Position numbers and translations under genes: made by a program. DNA of 59,431 nt. It comes from an uncultured Bacteroidales bacterium. GTDB taxonomy: Bacteria > Bacteroidota > Bacteroidia > Bacteroidales > UBA932. Positions 44,574 through 53,218 of the stretch are shown here, one piece after another (position 1 is the first letter of the stretch; each line of letters begins with the position of its first letter). Where the stretch lies: assembly GCA_934693135.1 (NCBI GenBank), contig CAKUVA010000010.1, positions 1 to 59,431 of the forward strand, given 5' to 3'. The notes beneath the pieces are model-generated. The model had not been told where the DNA came from and made no database searches. It saw only the letters and a program-made list of their open reading frames with translations.

Positions 44574-45488
44574 TTATGCCCCTTCCGTGACGAGCTTGAT
44601 GAATATATCGTTCATTCTCGGAAGGAGTTCCTTGAACGAGTTCACTATAAAATTCTGTTTCAACACAGACGCAAGTACCTCGTTTCCAAGGCCTTCGTAC
44701 TCAAGAGAAAGCACCGATGTATGGCGTCCAGAATCATTTATATCCGACAATATACTGAACACTCCTGGTTCTGCTTGAAGGCAGCCTTCTCCGGTATATA
44801 TCAGCTCGACATGATTGTTACCATATTTTCTTCTGATATCTTCCACCCCTCCCGTTATAACGAGTTTGGATTTGTTTATAAGAGCTATATTATCGCACAA
44901 CTCCTCCACAGACTCCATGTTATGTGTAGAGAGTATTATTGTCGCTCCCTGCTCCTTCAACTCCAAAATCTCTTTACGGATGAGTTCTGCATTGACAGGA
45001 TCAAAACCTGAAAATGGTTCGTCAAGAATCATAAGCGAAGGTCTGTGGACCACAGTAGTGATGAACTGAACTTTCTGTGCCATGCCCTTGGAAAGCTCCT
45101 CAACTTTTTTCTTCCACCAATCTTGTATTCCGAACTTTATGAACCATTTCTTAAGTTCAGCCTGAGCATCTCTTGCGCTCATCCCCTTAAGTTGGGCAAG
45201 GTACATTGCTTGATCCCCTACCTCCATCTTGCGGTAAAGCCCCCTCTCTTCAGGAAGATAACCTATCTTTTCCACATCACGCTGTGTGATAGGGCGTCCC
45301 TCGAAAAAGACCTCACCAGAATTCGGAATCGTTATTCTATTAATAATCCTAATCATTGTGGTCTTTCCAGCTCCGTTCGGTCCGAGCAAGCCAAAAATCT
45401 GGCCCTTAGGTATTTCGAGGCTCACATGGTCCAAAGCCACCTTCTCCCCGAAATTCTTGCAGATATCTCTACATTCGATTAATGCCAT
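44574..45488 (-). CDS. ABC transporter ATP-binding protein (NatA-like)
   Basis: 304 residues. Walker A LLGPNGAGKTTMIR, Q-loop region IGYLPEERGLYRKM, signature LSKGMAQKVQF (LSGGQ variant), Walker B LMILDEPFSGFDP and H-loop ILSTHNME are all present, followed by a C-terminal regulatory extension of about 85 residues with DUF4162-like pattern. Provides energy for the NatB-like permease encoded downstream. 14 bases from holA. Confidence 0.94.
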   Translation of the reverse strand: MALIECRDICKNFGEKVALDHVSLEIPKGQIFGLLGPNGAGKTTMIRIINRITIPNSGEVFFEGRPITQRDVEKIGYLPEERGLYRKMEVGDQAMYLAQLKGMSARDAQAELKKWFIKFGIQDWWKKKVEELSKGMAQKVQFITTVVHRPSLMILDEPFSGFDPVNAELIRKEILELKEQGATIILSTHNMESVEELCDNIALINKSKLVITGGVEDIRRKYGNNHVELIYTGEGCLQAEPGVFSILSDINDSGRHTSVLSLEYEGLGNEVLASVLKQNFIVNSFKELLPRMNDIFIKLVTEGA

Positions 45489-45502
45489 ATCTTATAATAT
45501 TT

Positions 45503-46555
45503 TTAAGCCAATATTTTTCCTATAAGTTCCATAAGAAGTTCTTCTTGCGTTGCTTCTCCAGAGCCACCTCCTTTCCCCTTGAAGTCATATTCCTCAAGTA
45601 TGGAAATAATTTTCATGCAACGGCGTATCGGATAGTTCCGCACCGCGACATCATACTCATCTACAAAATAGGGGTTCACACCGAGAAACCTAGCCTTCTC
45701 AGCCTTCTGCATCCCAGGATTCTTCATCAATGCTGCCTCGTATTTCAATATCCTGTAAAAATGCGTAAACAACGGAGCAACAGCCATAGGCATCGCGAAT
45801 TTTGGTCCTGATCCAATATAAGCCGCTATTTTCAATGCTAGCGGGGCATGGAGGTAAGACAACTCTTTGGTCAGCTCAAAAATACTGAACTGCCGGCTAA
45901 TGCCAACATTCTTTTCTATATCAGCAGAAGTCACTTTAATCGTGCCTTCCGGAAGATTTTTCTGAAGTTTATTAGTCTCTGCTACAATCCTGTCAAGCTC
46001 CGTCCCGGTCGACTCTGCAAGCAGAGCCGCAGCATCAGGAGCAATTTCCATCCCGAGAGACTTATAATATGAAGATATCCATCCCGGCATCTCATAGTCA
46101 CGTAAAGTCTCTGATTCCAAGACAACTCCTTTCTTGGAGACATTTTTATACAATGCCTTACGCTTATCAGCAGAGACACCATGCATAAGTATCACCAGGA
46201 CAGTTGTTTCCATCGGCTCAGCAGCATATACAGACAGGCTTTCGAGCGTCTTCATATTCTGTGCTTCCTTAATAACAACAAGACGACGCTCCGCCATCAT
46301 AGGATAACTTCTTGCATCTGACACTACAGTATCCGCATCTGTATCCAACCCATAATATATGGACTGATTGAAATCTCTCTCGTTATCCTGAAGTGCATTT
46401 TTAATTATCGCATCGCAAACTATGTCAGGATAATAAGGCTCCGATCCCATAAGCAGATATACAGGAGCAAAGATGCCGTCTCTAACATCCTTCACTATCT
46501 GTCGACACTTGTCCGCTATGTCCGTATATTTCGGCATATAATCGATTTTAGCCAA
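45503..46555 (-). CDS. holA: DNA polymerase III delta subunit
   Basis: 350 residues, like HolA of other Bacteroidales. N-terminal APVYLLMGSEPYYPDIVCDAI, the conserved AEPMETTVLVILMHG stretch, and the helical C-terminal collar domain with GGSGEATQEELLMELIG. It opens the sliding clamp as part of the clamp loader. The start at 46555 is 7 bases from a -7 element; Met7 (46537) would leave a small leader. First gene of the holA-ABC-nucleotidase-deoR operon. Confidence 0.92.
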   Translation of the reverse strand: MAKIDYMPKYTDIADKCRQIVKDVRDGIFAPVYLLMGSEPYYPDIVCDAIIKNALQDNERDFNQSIYYGLDTDADTVVSDARSYPMMAERRLVVIKEAQNMKTLESLSVYAAEPMETTVLVILMHGVSADKRKALYKNVSKKGVVLESETLRDYEMPGWISSYYKSLGMEIAPDAAALLAESTGTELDRIVAETNKLQKNLPEGTIKVTSADIEKNVGISRQFSIFELTKELSYLHAPLALKIAAYIGSGPKFAMPMAVAPLFTHFYRILKYEAALMKNPGMQKAEKARFLGVNPYFVDEYDVAVRNYPIRRCMKIISILEEYDFKGKGGGSGEATQEELLMELIGKILA

Positions 46556-46562
46556 ACCTTAC

Positions 46563-46570
46563 AAATATAA
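46563..46570 (-). promoter_or_regulatory. -7 promoter element of the holA operon
   Basis: Minus strand TATATTTG, exact TAnnTTTG match. The G is 8 bases from the annotated ATG, so the transcript is leaderless or nearly so, unless Met7 is used. Drives genes down to 40699. Confidence 0.55.
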
Positions 46571-46659
46571 ACAATTTTCTTCAAACGCTATCATTTAAAA
46601 TTCTTGACGTGATTTCATTTATTGTAGAAAACTATTAAATTTTATGCGATTGGAATCTA

Positions 46660-46679
46660 TCCTCGAAAATTCTCGAGGA
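46660..46679. repeat. Short inverted repeat in the holA/fimbrillin intergenic region
   Basis: TCCTCGA (46660-46666) and TCGAGGA (46673-46679), a perfect 7-base inverted repeat with a 6-base spacer, about 85 bases upstream of the fimbrillin -7 element. The spacing would suit a dimeric regulator; a weak hairpin is the alternative. Otherwise 46571-46764 shows no feature. Confidence 0.45.
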
Positions 46680-46764
46680 CAATGAAAAACTGTTTTGTCA
46701 TATTACCTAAACAAAGTCTATAAAAATGAACTAAAATGGACCAAAAACATCCTTCTCTTTTTTC

Positions 46765-46772
46765 TATATTTG
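46765..46772 (+). promoter_or_regulatory. -7 promoter element of the fimbrillin/M64 operon
   Basis: TATATTTG, exact TAnnTTTG match, 23 bases before the ATG at 46796. It lies inside a longer reading frame from 46736 and so excludes that start. No TTTG at -33, which suggests regulated expression. Confidence 0.65.
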
Positions 46773-46795
46773 CATCAACAAAAACCAACAACATT

Positions 46796-47686
46796 ATGCG
46801 AATAACAGCATTAACCTTAAGCTTTGCACTAATTGCAGCAATAAGTTGCAACAAAACCACAAAACCAGAGCAAGAATCCAAAATTCCAATCAGAATCAAA
46901 TCTTCTGTAACCAAAGTTGCTGGAGACTCATTCGAAAAGAAAGACGCCATAGGGCTCTATGTTGTCAATGCGAATGAGACTTCTGAAGGAAACTGGAGCT
47001 CAGGCAGCCTGAACAATTCCGGCAACCATCTTGACAATGTCAAATTTACCTATTCGGACTCATGGAATGCAGACAAGGAGTACTATTGGAAAGACTCCAG
47101 GACCAAGGCGGATTTCTATTGCTACTTCCCTTTCAAAGATAATGTCACCGATGTAGAGAATATAGAGTTCACCACACCGGCAGACCAAAGCACACTATCG
47201 GCATTCAAATCGTGCGAGATACTTTGGGGACGTTCTGCATTGGAATCTCCTACTGGAGACTTCATAAACATCATTACTACCCATAAAATGAGCCAGTTAA
47301 CAATAGAAATCAAACCAGGCAAAGGCTTCACAGAAGAATCTCTTAAAGGGAGCATCGAGAAAGTTAGGGTCAATAATATAAAGTGTCATCCAGTCCTCAA
47401 CCTCAAAACAGGGAAACTTACAGCATCCGGAGACATGACAGACATCGCACCATACTATGATGGTAGTGCATATCACATCATGGTAGCTCCTCAGAAACTG
47501 ACATCCTCCACACTTGTAACATTGATGGTCGACGGAATGGAGAGAAAACTTTCTCAGACAATAGAATTCACGTCCAACACACGGAAGAAATGTACAATCA
47601 CTGTCAACAAACTGAATGAAGGAATAAATGTCAGCATCGGAGGATGGGAAGATGACAACATTGATTATGGCGGAACTCTCAATTAG
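46796..47686 (+). CDS. Fimbrillin family (Mfa-like) lipoprotein
   Basis: 296 residues. Signal peptide with lipobox ISCNK. The Mfa-like layout is present: VAGDSFEKKDAIGLYVV near the N-terminus, the conserved DFYCYFPFKDN segment, and MSQLTIEIKPGKGF in the second half. These lipoproteins are fimbrial tip or shaft subunits or surface adhesins. It is the first of five genes in the operon and shares its domain with the N-terminus of the next protein and with the third one, suggesting that all three assemble or anchor together. No gingipain-type processing arginine before a pilin strand was identified. Confidence 0.85.
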   Translation: MRITALTLSFALIAAISCNKTTKPEQESKIPIRIKSSVTKVAGDSFEKKDAIGLYVVNANETSEGNWSSGSLNNSGNHLDNVKFTYSDSWNADKEYYWKDSRTKADFYCYFPFKDNVTDVENIEFTTPADQSTLSAFKSCEILWGRSALESPTGDFINIITTHKMSQLTIEIKPGKGFTEESLKGSIEKVRVNNIKCHPVLNLKTGKLTASGDMTDIAPYYDGSAYHIMVAPQKLTSSTLVTLMVDGMERKLSQTIEFTSNTRKKCTITVNKLNEGINVSIGGWEDDNIDYGGTLN

Positions 47687-47694
47687 ATAATATC

Positions 47695-50600
47695 ATGAAA
47701 ATCTATAATATAAAATATTCATTTCTTGCCATTTCCATCTTGATTGCTTCAGGGTGTGCAAGGCAGGAAATGAACCCAGAAATGCCTGCAGACGGACTAA
47801 TTCCAATCACACTCGGAAATCATATTGAGCAAGAATACACGACACGAGCAGGACAGAATGGGTTCGCAGACGGAGATAAGGTAGGAACATTCATTGTGGA
47901 CTATGTAAATGGCGCCCCCGGCGAACTTAAGCTACAGGGAAATCGTGCCGACAACCTTTATTACACATACAATGAAGCCGGCAACAGATGGGTTCCGTCC
48001 TACGATGTGTACTACAAAGATAAAAACACACCTGTTGACATATATGGATACTACCCTGCAGACAAGCCCGAATCTGTCGAGACCTATATGTTCGAAGTAC
48101 AGAAGGATCAAGCCACAGCTGCTTCAACAGGTAAACTTTCAGGTTATGAGCAGAGTGATTTTCTTTGGGCTAAGGCGGAAAAGAAGACTTCAGCGGACAA
48201 AATTGTCTGGTTAAATTTCAAACATCGCATGGCTGGTGTCAGAATCAGTCTCATTGAAGGAAATGGTTTCAGTGAAGGAGAATGGAATACGCTTAAAAAG
48301 GAAGTACTCGTCCAAAGCACCTCACGCACAGCTGAGATAAATCTCGCGAGTGGCGAAGTAAAAGCCACAGGTACAGTCCCTGCCACAGGAATAATCCCTA
48401 TCAAAGATGGAAGCGACTTCAGAGCCATAGTAGTTCCTCAGATAGTTCCTGCAGGATACAAGCTACTTACAGCAACAGTAGGAGGATATGCCTATGACCT
48501 CATCAAGGATACCGAAATGGTCTATAACACGGGAAAACAGCACAATTTCACATTGACCATAAACAAACGTGCCGCAGGCAACTATGAGTTCGTACTCAGC
48601 GACGAAAGTATAACTGCTTGGGAAAACGACAAGACATCACATGACGGATTGGCAAGGGAATATATTGTCATAAATCTTGACACCCCTGGTACCTTGGATG
48701 CAGTCATCGCATCAAAGGGGCTGAAAATTGAGAGAATCAGGAATTTGAAACTCACTGGTAAGATGAATTCCAGAGACTTTGCCGTGATGAGATTTCTCAT
48801 GACAGATTTATCATCCTTGAATCTAAAAGAAGTTTCAATAGTCAAATCTAACGGTGGGACTCTCATTGAAGGTAAAGAAACTGGGTATATAAATAACGAT
48901 GATGATGAAATCCCAAATTATGCATTAAATGAGAAGAAAAGCCTTGTATATCTTATTTTGCCAGACAAACTTAAGAAAATCTCAGGAGAAAGAGGTGGAG
49001 GTAGAGGAGCATTTGGAGGATGTAGCAATCTTACAGGTTCTCTAATCATACCGGAAGGTGTTGAAGAAATCGGACCAGCAGCATTTGCAGATTGCTCTAG
49101 TCTTACAGGAAAACTTTCTCTGCCCTCTACGCTCAAAGTGCTTGGTGAACCTGACCATTGCTATTACGAAGGATATGATGGTTCATTCAGCAATTGTGGA
49201 TTTGTATGTGAGTTACAATTGCCAGAAGGCCTTGAGAAATTAGGGTCAGGGACATTTTTTGGATGCAAAGGACTATATGGGGAACTCCACCTACCTGAAA
49301 ATCTTGAAGATATGGGAACTGGAGTATTCAGCGGATGTCAGAATCTAACAGGATCACTCACCATACCGCAGAAATTAACAATAATTAGGAGTAATTGTTT
49401 TCGAGATACTCATTTAGGAGGGACACTTACACTACATGATGGAATCACTTCTATTAGTAGTGGTGCATTTGCAAATAGCGACTTGAAAGGAGAACTGATA
49501 CTTCCAAAAAAACTTGAAGTAATCAATGATGAGGCTTTTTATAAATGTGATTTCTCCGGAACTTTGGTTCTACCAAAAACTATCCGACAAATCGGAAACA
49601 AAGCTTTCGCATGGAACTGGAGACTCATAGGGACATTAGAGATACCTGAAGGAGTACTTTCCATTGGAGCCGGAGCATTTGCGCAATGCAGTATGCTTGA
49701 AGGTGTAATTTTCCCTGAAAGCTTGGAAGCAATTAAATATGAATCCAGTTGGGGAGAAGATGGCGGAGCATTCCAGAACTGCTTCGGAATCGGAAGAATT
49801 GTCTGCAAAGGAAAAATACCTGCATATATACAAGACGGATCTTTCAATGGCGTAGCCAAAGACAATTTCACACTCGAAGTTCCAGAAGGATATGAACAAC
49901 AATATCAAGCGGCAACTGGTTGGCGCGAATTTAAGCGAATTGCAGCTTATAGGAATCTCGTAATACGACCTATGGTAGCAACTGCTATCAACACTTCAGT
50001 AACAAGGGATCTCGTACTCACAGCTGACGACAATTGGTCAGTTAAGAGCCAACCAGACTGGGTAAAACTTAACAAAACATCAGGCACAGGCAAGGCGGAA
50101 ATAAAGTTAACATTCGCTGAAAAACCTAAAGATGGCACACAAAGGACAGGTGAAGTCGTATTCCAGCTGGACGGCAAGAACTACGAAACAAAGCTTGCGG
50201 TATCTCAGTATGATTATGACTATGCTGAAGATGAAATTATAACTTTACAGAAAGCGAGCAAAGGCAATGGCGTCAACATAGTGATTCTTGGAGACGGATT
50301 CAGCGCAAAGGACATCAGCGAAGGAAAACTGATGGATGCCATGAACAAGACATACGGACATTTCTTCAGCATCCAGCCATATAAAGCATACAAAGATTAT
50401 TTCAATGTTTACACAGCAATTCCTGTTTCACCGGAATCTGGAGTCGGAACAGTGAACACCATTGTAAACAACAGATTCAACACAGCCACAAATGGAGGTG
50501 TAACAAGAAATGGAGAGGATGACTACCTCGAAGTAATGCAGTATGCATGCAAAGCCCCGACTGTGGATAACTCCAACATAAACAAAACATTGATAATAAT

Positions 50601-51228
50601 GATTCCGAACACTGAAGACTATGGTGGCGTCACTTACATGTGGGATGATGGCACAGCGATAGCATATTGTCCTATGAGCGACTACGGCTATCCTCTTGAC
50701 TTCCGCGGTGTCATTCAGCATGAAGCTGGAGGGCATGGATTCGGCAAACTCGGTGACGAATATATATATCACAATACATTCATCCAAGCATGCAATTGCA
50801 GTTGCTGTCCACATGTAATGGAATTTATGTTAGCACAGGCGAAGGGATGGTACCAAAATCTATCACTATCAGGAAAGATGAGCGATGTTCCATGGAAAGA
50901 TTTCATCTTCCATGAAAAATACTCGAATTTCGTAGACATCTTCGAGGGTGGATATATGCACAACAGAGGAGTTTACAGAAGTGAGCAAAACAGCTGCATG
51001 AACAATGATATACCATACTATAGTACCATCAGTCGTTATGAAATCGTTAAACGCATCATGGAATATGCAGGAGAACCGTTCAGTTTCGACAAATTCGTAG
51101 AAAACGATATTATCGAAGCTACCATTACTAGCCAAGACACGAAATCATCGGTCGGCACAAGTTCCCGTACAGCAGCCATGAACTCACATGAACCTGTATT
51201 CATGGGCAAGAGGCAAACAATCAAATAG
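47695..51228 (+). CDS. Giant lipoprotein: fimbrillin domain, BspA-type LRRs, BACON domain and M64 peptidase
   Basis: 1177 residues. Lipobox IASGCAR (Cys21). Residues about 35-300: Mfa-like fimbrillin domain (FADGDKVGTFIVDYVNG, VDIYGYYPAD, WLNFKHRMAGVRISLIEG). About 420-735: LRR_5/BspA repeats (for example LIIPEGVEEIGPAAFADC). About 750-845: BACON domain (DDNWSVKSQPDWVKLNKTSG). About 858-1150: M64 IgA-type zinc peptidase (NIVILGDGFSAKDI, then HEAGGHGFGKLGDEY at 1009-1023, and the substrate-pocket stretch GVYRSEQNSCMNND). Surface-tethered metallopeptidase, likely cutting host glycoproteins or immunoglobulins. The histidines are spaced HExxxH instead of HExxH. Eight bases after the first fimbrillin gene. 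Confidence 0.88.
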   Translation: MKIYNIKYSFLAISILIASGCARQEMNPEMPADGLIPITLGNHIEQEYTTRAGQNGFADGDKVGTFIVDYVNGAPGELKLQGNRADNLYYTYNEAGNRWVPSYDVYYKDKNTPVDIYGYYPADKPESVETYMFEVQKDQATAASTGKLSGYEQSDFLWAKAEKKTSADKIVWLNFKHRMAGVRISLIEGNGFSEGEWNTLKKEVLVQSTSRTAEINLASGEVKATGTVPATGIIPIKDGSDFRAIVVPQIVPAGYKLLTATVGGYAYDLIKDTEMVYNTGKQHNFTLTINKRAAGNYEFVLSDESITAWENDKTSHDGLAREYIVINLDTPGTLDAVIASKGLKIERIRNLKLTGKMNSRDFAVMRFLMTDLSSLNLKEVSIVKSNGGTLIEGKETGYINNDDDEIPNYALNEKKSLVYLILPDKLKKISGERGGGRGAFGGCSNLTGSLIIPEGVEEIGPAAFADCSSLTGKLSLPSTLKVLGEPDHCYYEGYDGSFSNCGFVCELQLPEGLEKLGSGTFFGCKGLYGELHLPENLEDMGTGVFSGCQNLTGSLTIPQKLTIIRSNCFRDTHLGGTLTLHDGITSISSGAFANSDLKGELILPKKLEVINDEAFYKCDFSGTLVLPKTIRQIGNKAFAWNWRLIGTLEIPEGVLSIGAGAFAQCSMLEGVIFPESLEAIKYESSWGEDGGAFQNCFGIGRIVCKGKIPAYIQDGSFNGVAKDNFTLEVPEGYEQQYQAATGWREFKRIAAYRNLVIRPMVATAINTSVTRDLVLTADDNWSVKSQPDWVKLNKTSGTGKAEIKLTFAEKPKDGTQRTGEVVFQLDGKNYETKLAVSQYDYDYAEDEIITLQKASKGNGVNIVILGDGFSAKDISEGKLMDAMNKTYGHFFSIQPYKAYKDYFNVYTAIPVSPESGVGTVNTIVNNRFNTATNGGVTRNGEDDYLEVMQYACKAPTVDNSNINKTLIIMIPNTEDYGGVTYMWDDGTAIAYCPMSDYGYPLDFRGVIQHEAGGHGFGKLGDEYIYHNTFIQACNCSCCPHVMEFMLAQAKGWYQNLSLSGKMSDVPWKDFIFHEKYSNFVDIFEGGYMHNRGVYRSEQNSCMNNDIPYYSTISRYEIVKRIMEYAGEPFSFDKFVENDIIEATITSQDTKSSVGTSSRTAAMNSHEPVFMGKRQTIK

Positions 51229-51237
51229 ATAGATACA

Positions 51238-52107
51238 ATGAGAAAAAAAATATCAATATATTTGGCAGCCTTGACATTATTTATAGTGGGATGTTCAAAG
51301 GCTGATATAAAGCAGGGCAACAGCGAGGAGATGCAATTTGCACCACAAATGTCAAATAGTACAAAAGCGACCGACACAGCATTTGAAAACGGAGATGAAA
51401 TCGGAATTTTCGTTGTAAAGTACGAAAATGGCAAGCCATCTCCACTTCAATTGTCCGGTAACTGGGCCAATAACGCAAAGGCTTCTTTCAATGGTTCATC
51501 ATGGATAGTTTCCCCTACAATTTGGTGGAGTGATGAAAATATTCAGTACGACATCTTTTCATACTATCCATTCGAAAGCCAGCTTAATTCTGTCGACAAT
51601 TTCAAATTCAACATTGAGACTAATCAACAGGCAGACGGATATACACGAAGCGACTTCATGTGGGCCAAGACGTCGGGAGTTAAACATGGCGAAAATGCCA
51701 TTCCACTCAATTTCAAACATAAGCTCTCTCGCATTGACATAAACCTATTGAAAGGAGAAGACTTTGAGGGGGAGATTCCGACAGATGCTGAAGTACGAAT
51801 TCTAAATACAGTAACATCAGCGCAGATCAGTCTCGAAACAGGAGACATCGAAAAAGAACCATATAGCACTGAGCATACTGTTTATGCTCGCAAAACAAGC
51901 ACAGGCAAATACTCAGCGATTATAGTACCTCAGAAATTGCTAAATCAGGTTCCATTGGTGGAAATCATAGCAAACAATATCTCATACCTTGTAAGTAGCC
52001 GCTTCATTTTCGAGTCTGGAATGAGACATACAATGAATGTCACATTGTCATCTGATCCAAACAAGGTAATAATCAACATTGGAGGTAAAATAGATGATTG
52101 GAACTGA
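51238..52107 (+). CDS. Fimbrillin family (Mfa-like) lipoprotein
   Basis: 289 residues. Lipobox FIVGCSK. Segments FENGDEIGIFVVKYENG, YDIFSYYPFESQL, DFMWAKTSGVKHGEN, and LNFKHKLSRIDINLLKGED match the fimbrillin domain of the preceding 1177-residue protein region by region (FKH, GDxxGxFVVxYxNG), so the two are paralogues. It follows by 9 bases and is followed after 21 bases by the LRR lipoprotein. Probably a partner subunit of the surface complex. Confidence 0.83.
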   Translation: MRKKISIYLAALTLFIVGCSKADIKQGNSEEMQFAPQMSNSTKATDTAFENGDEIGIFVVKYENGKPSPLQLSGNWANNAKASFNGSSWIVSPTIWWSDENIQYDIFSYYPFESQLNSVDNFKFNIETNQQADGYTRSDFMWAKTSGVKHGENAIPLNFKHKLSRIDINLLKGEDFEGEIPTDAEVRILNTVTSAQISLETGDIEKEPYSTEHTVYARKTSTGKYSAIIVPQKLLNQVPLVEIIANNISYLVSSRFIFESGMRHTMNVTLSSDPNKVIINIGGKIDDWN

Positions 52108-52115
52108 TAATTCAT

Positions 52116-52123
52116 TATATTTG
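52116..52123 (+). promoter_or_regulatory. Possible internal -7 promoter element
   Basis: TATATTTG, exact TAnnTTTG match, ending 5 bases before the ATG at 52129. It would give a leaderless mRNA for the LRR lipoprotein, whose signal peptide leaves no later start. It may also be chance in AT-rich sequence. Confidence 0.4.
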
Positions 52124-52128
52124 TACTG

Positions 52129-53217
52129 ATGAAAACACGGGTGCAAATATCGCTGCTGTTCATACTGATATTTGTGACAGCATGTCTTCAGAAGCCAACG
52201 CTTCCGGAGGAGTATATTGCACCCGAGTTTTTACAAGTAAATTGCAAAGTATCTACATTTGCAGGGACTTGCAATGCCGTCTTGTCAGCATCATTAACAT
52301 CGACTGCTGGCATTAACGAAGCCGGATTCATGATAGGCACGAACGAAACTGACCTTACATGGATGCCAGCCGAAATAGGAGATAGCGCTTTCTCACTAAA
52401 ACTAAATAACTTATCTTCTTCAACCGAATTCTGTTTCTACGCCAAGGCAGGCAATGGAAAGAATGAGATACGTTCCAAACTCCTGAATTTTAGTACCCCT
52501 GCGCAAGACAAAACTTCAGACAAGGACGATGAAAAAGACAGCACATCGCCAGACTCCCCGTCAACCCCACCAGAAGAGGACAAATCAGACAAACCTCTTC
52601 CTCCACCAGTTGGTTCAGGAATAACTATAAGCGACGATGCTCTTCTGGCATATCTCCTTACTTTATGTGATACAAATGGGGATGGAAAGATTGAAATTTC
52701 TGAAGCGGAACAGCTTACAACCATCACATTATGCACAGATAACATTCAAACACTCGATGGCATACAATATTTCTCAGAGATAAAAGAGTTAGAGTGTCGC
52801 GGAACTGCATGGAATGGAAAGCTTAATGCTCTTGCATTAAATGCAAATACCAATCTTGAAAGAATTGACTGCAGCTACAACCACATTTCCTCAATGTCGT
52901 TGCCATATTCTCTTAAGGAACTGAATTGTAGGTTCAATGACATAACCAACTTGAACCTCAATATTGTCACACATTTGAAACGACTTGACTGTTTCGGAAA
53001 CAAATTATCAAATCTCAATTTAGCAAAACTGCAAGATCTGGAAGAACTGATATGTGGCATGAACGGGTTTAGCACCCTGGACGTTTCAGCAAATTCCAAA
53101 CTCAAAGTGCTTGATCTCAGTGATTCCCCATTTCTGAATATTGTATATGTAGCCAGAGGGCAGAAAATAGAAACAATCATTGCTGAGAATAAGATAAATT
53201 TCAAATTCAAAGATTGA
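52129..53217 (+). CDS. Lipoprotein with Fn3-like region, EF-hand-like loop and leucine-rich repeats
   Basis: 362 residues. Signal with lipobox FVTACLQ. Residues about 35-125: beta-sandwich-like (EAGFMIGTNETDLTW). About 130-165: low-complexity Asp/Ser/Pro linker (SPDSPSTPPEEDKSDKPLPP). About 178-195: EF-hand/dockerin-type loop DTNGDGKIEISEAEQL. About 200-360: LRRs of the short Bacteroidetes type (LKELNCRFNDITNLNLN, LKRLDCFGNKLSNLNL). A calcium-dependent surface binding protein is plausible. Fourth gene of the operon. Confidence 0.8.
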   Translation: MKTRVQISLLFILIFVTACLQKPTLPEEYIAPEFLQVNCKVSTFAGTCNAVLSASLTSTAGINEAGFMIGTNETDLTWMPAEIGDSAFSLKLNNLSSSTEFCFYAKAGNGKNEIRSKLLNFSTPAQDKTSDKDDEKDSTSPDSPSTPPEEDKSDKPLPPPVGSGITISDDALLAYLLTLCDTNGDGKIEISEAEQLTTITLCTDNIQTLDGIQYFSEIKELECRGTAWNGKLNALALNANTNLERIDCSYNHISSMSLPYSLKELNCRFNDITNLNLNIVTHLKRLDCFGNKLSNLNLAKLQDLEELICGMNGFSTLDVSANSKLKVLDLSDSPFLNIVYVARGQKIETIIAENKINFKFKD

Positions 53218-53218
53218 A

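Noticed and set aside
46736..46795. Longer start for the first fimbrillin gene
   Set aside because: The promoter element at 46765 lies inside this stretch and the lipoprotein signal peptide starts at 46796.
48960..49900. Nucleotide tandem repeat or recombination array in the M64 gene
   Set aside because: The repeats exist at protein level (BspA-type LRRs); the DNA units are too diverged for a tandem-repeat array.
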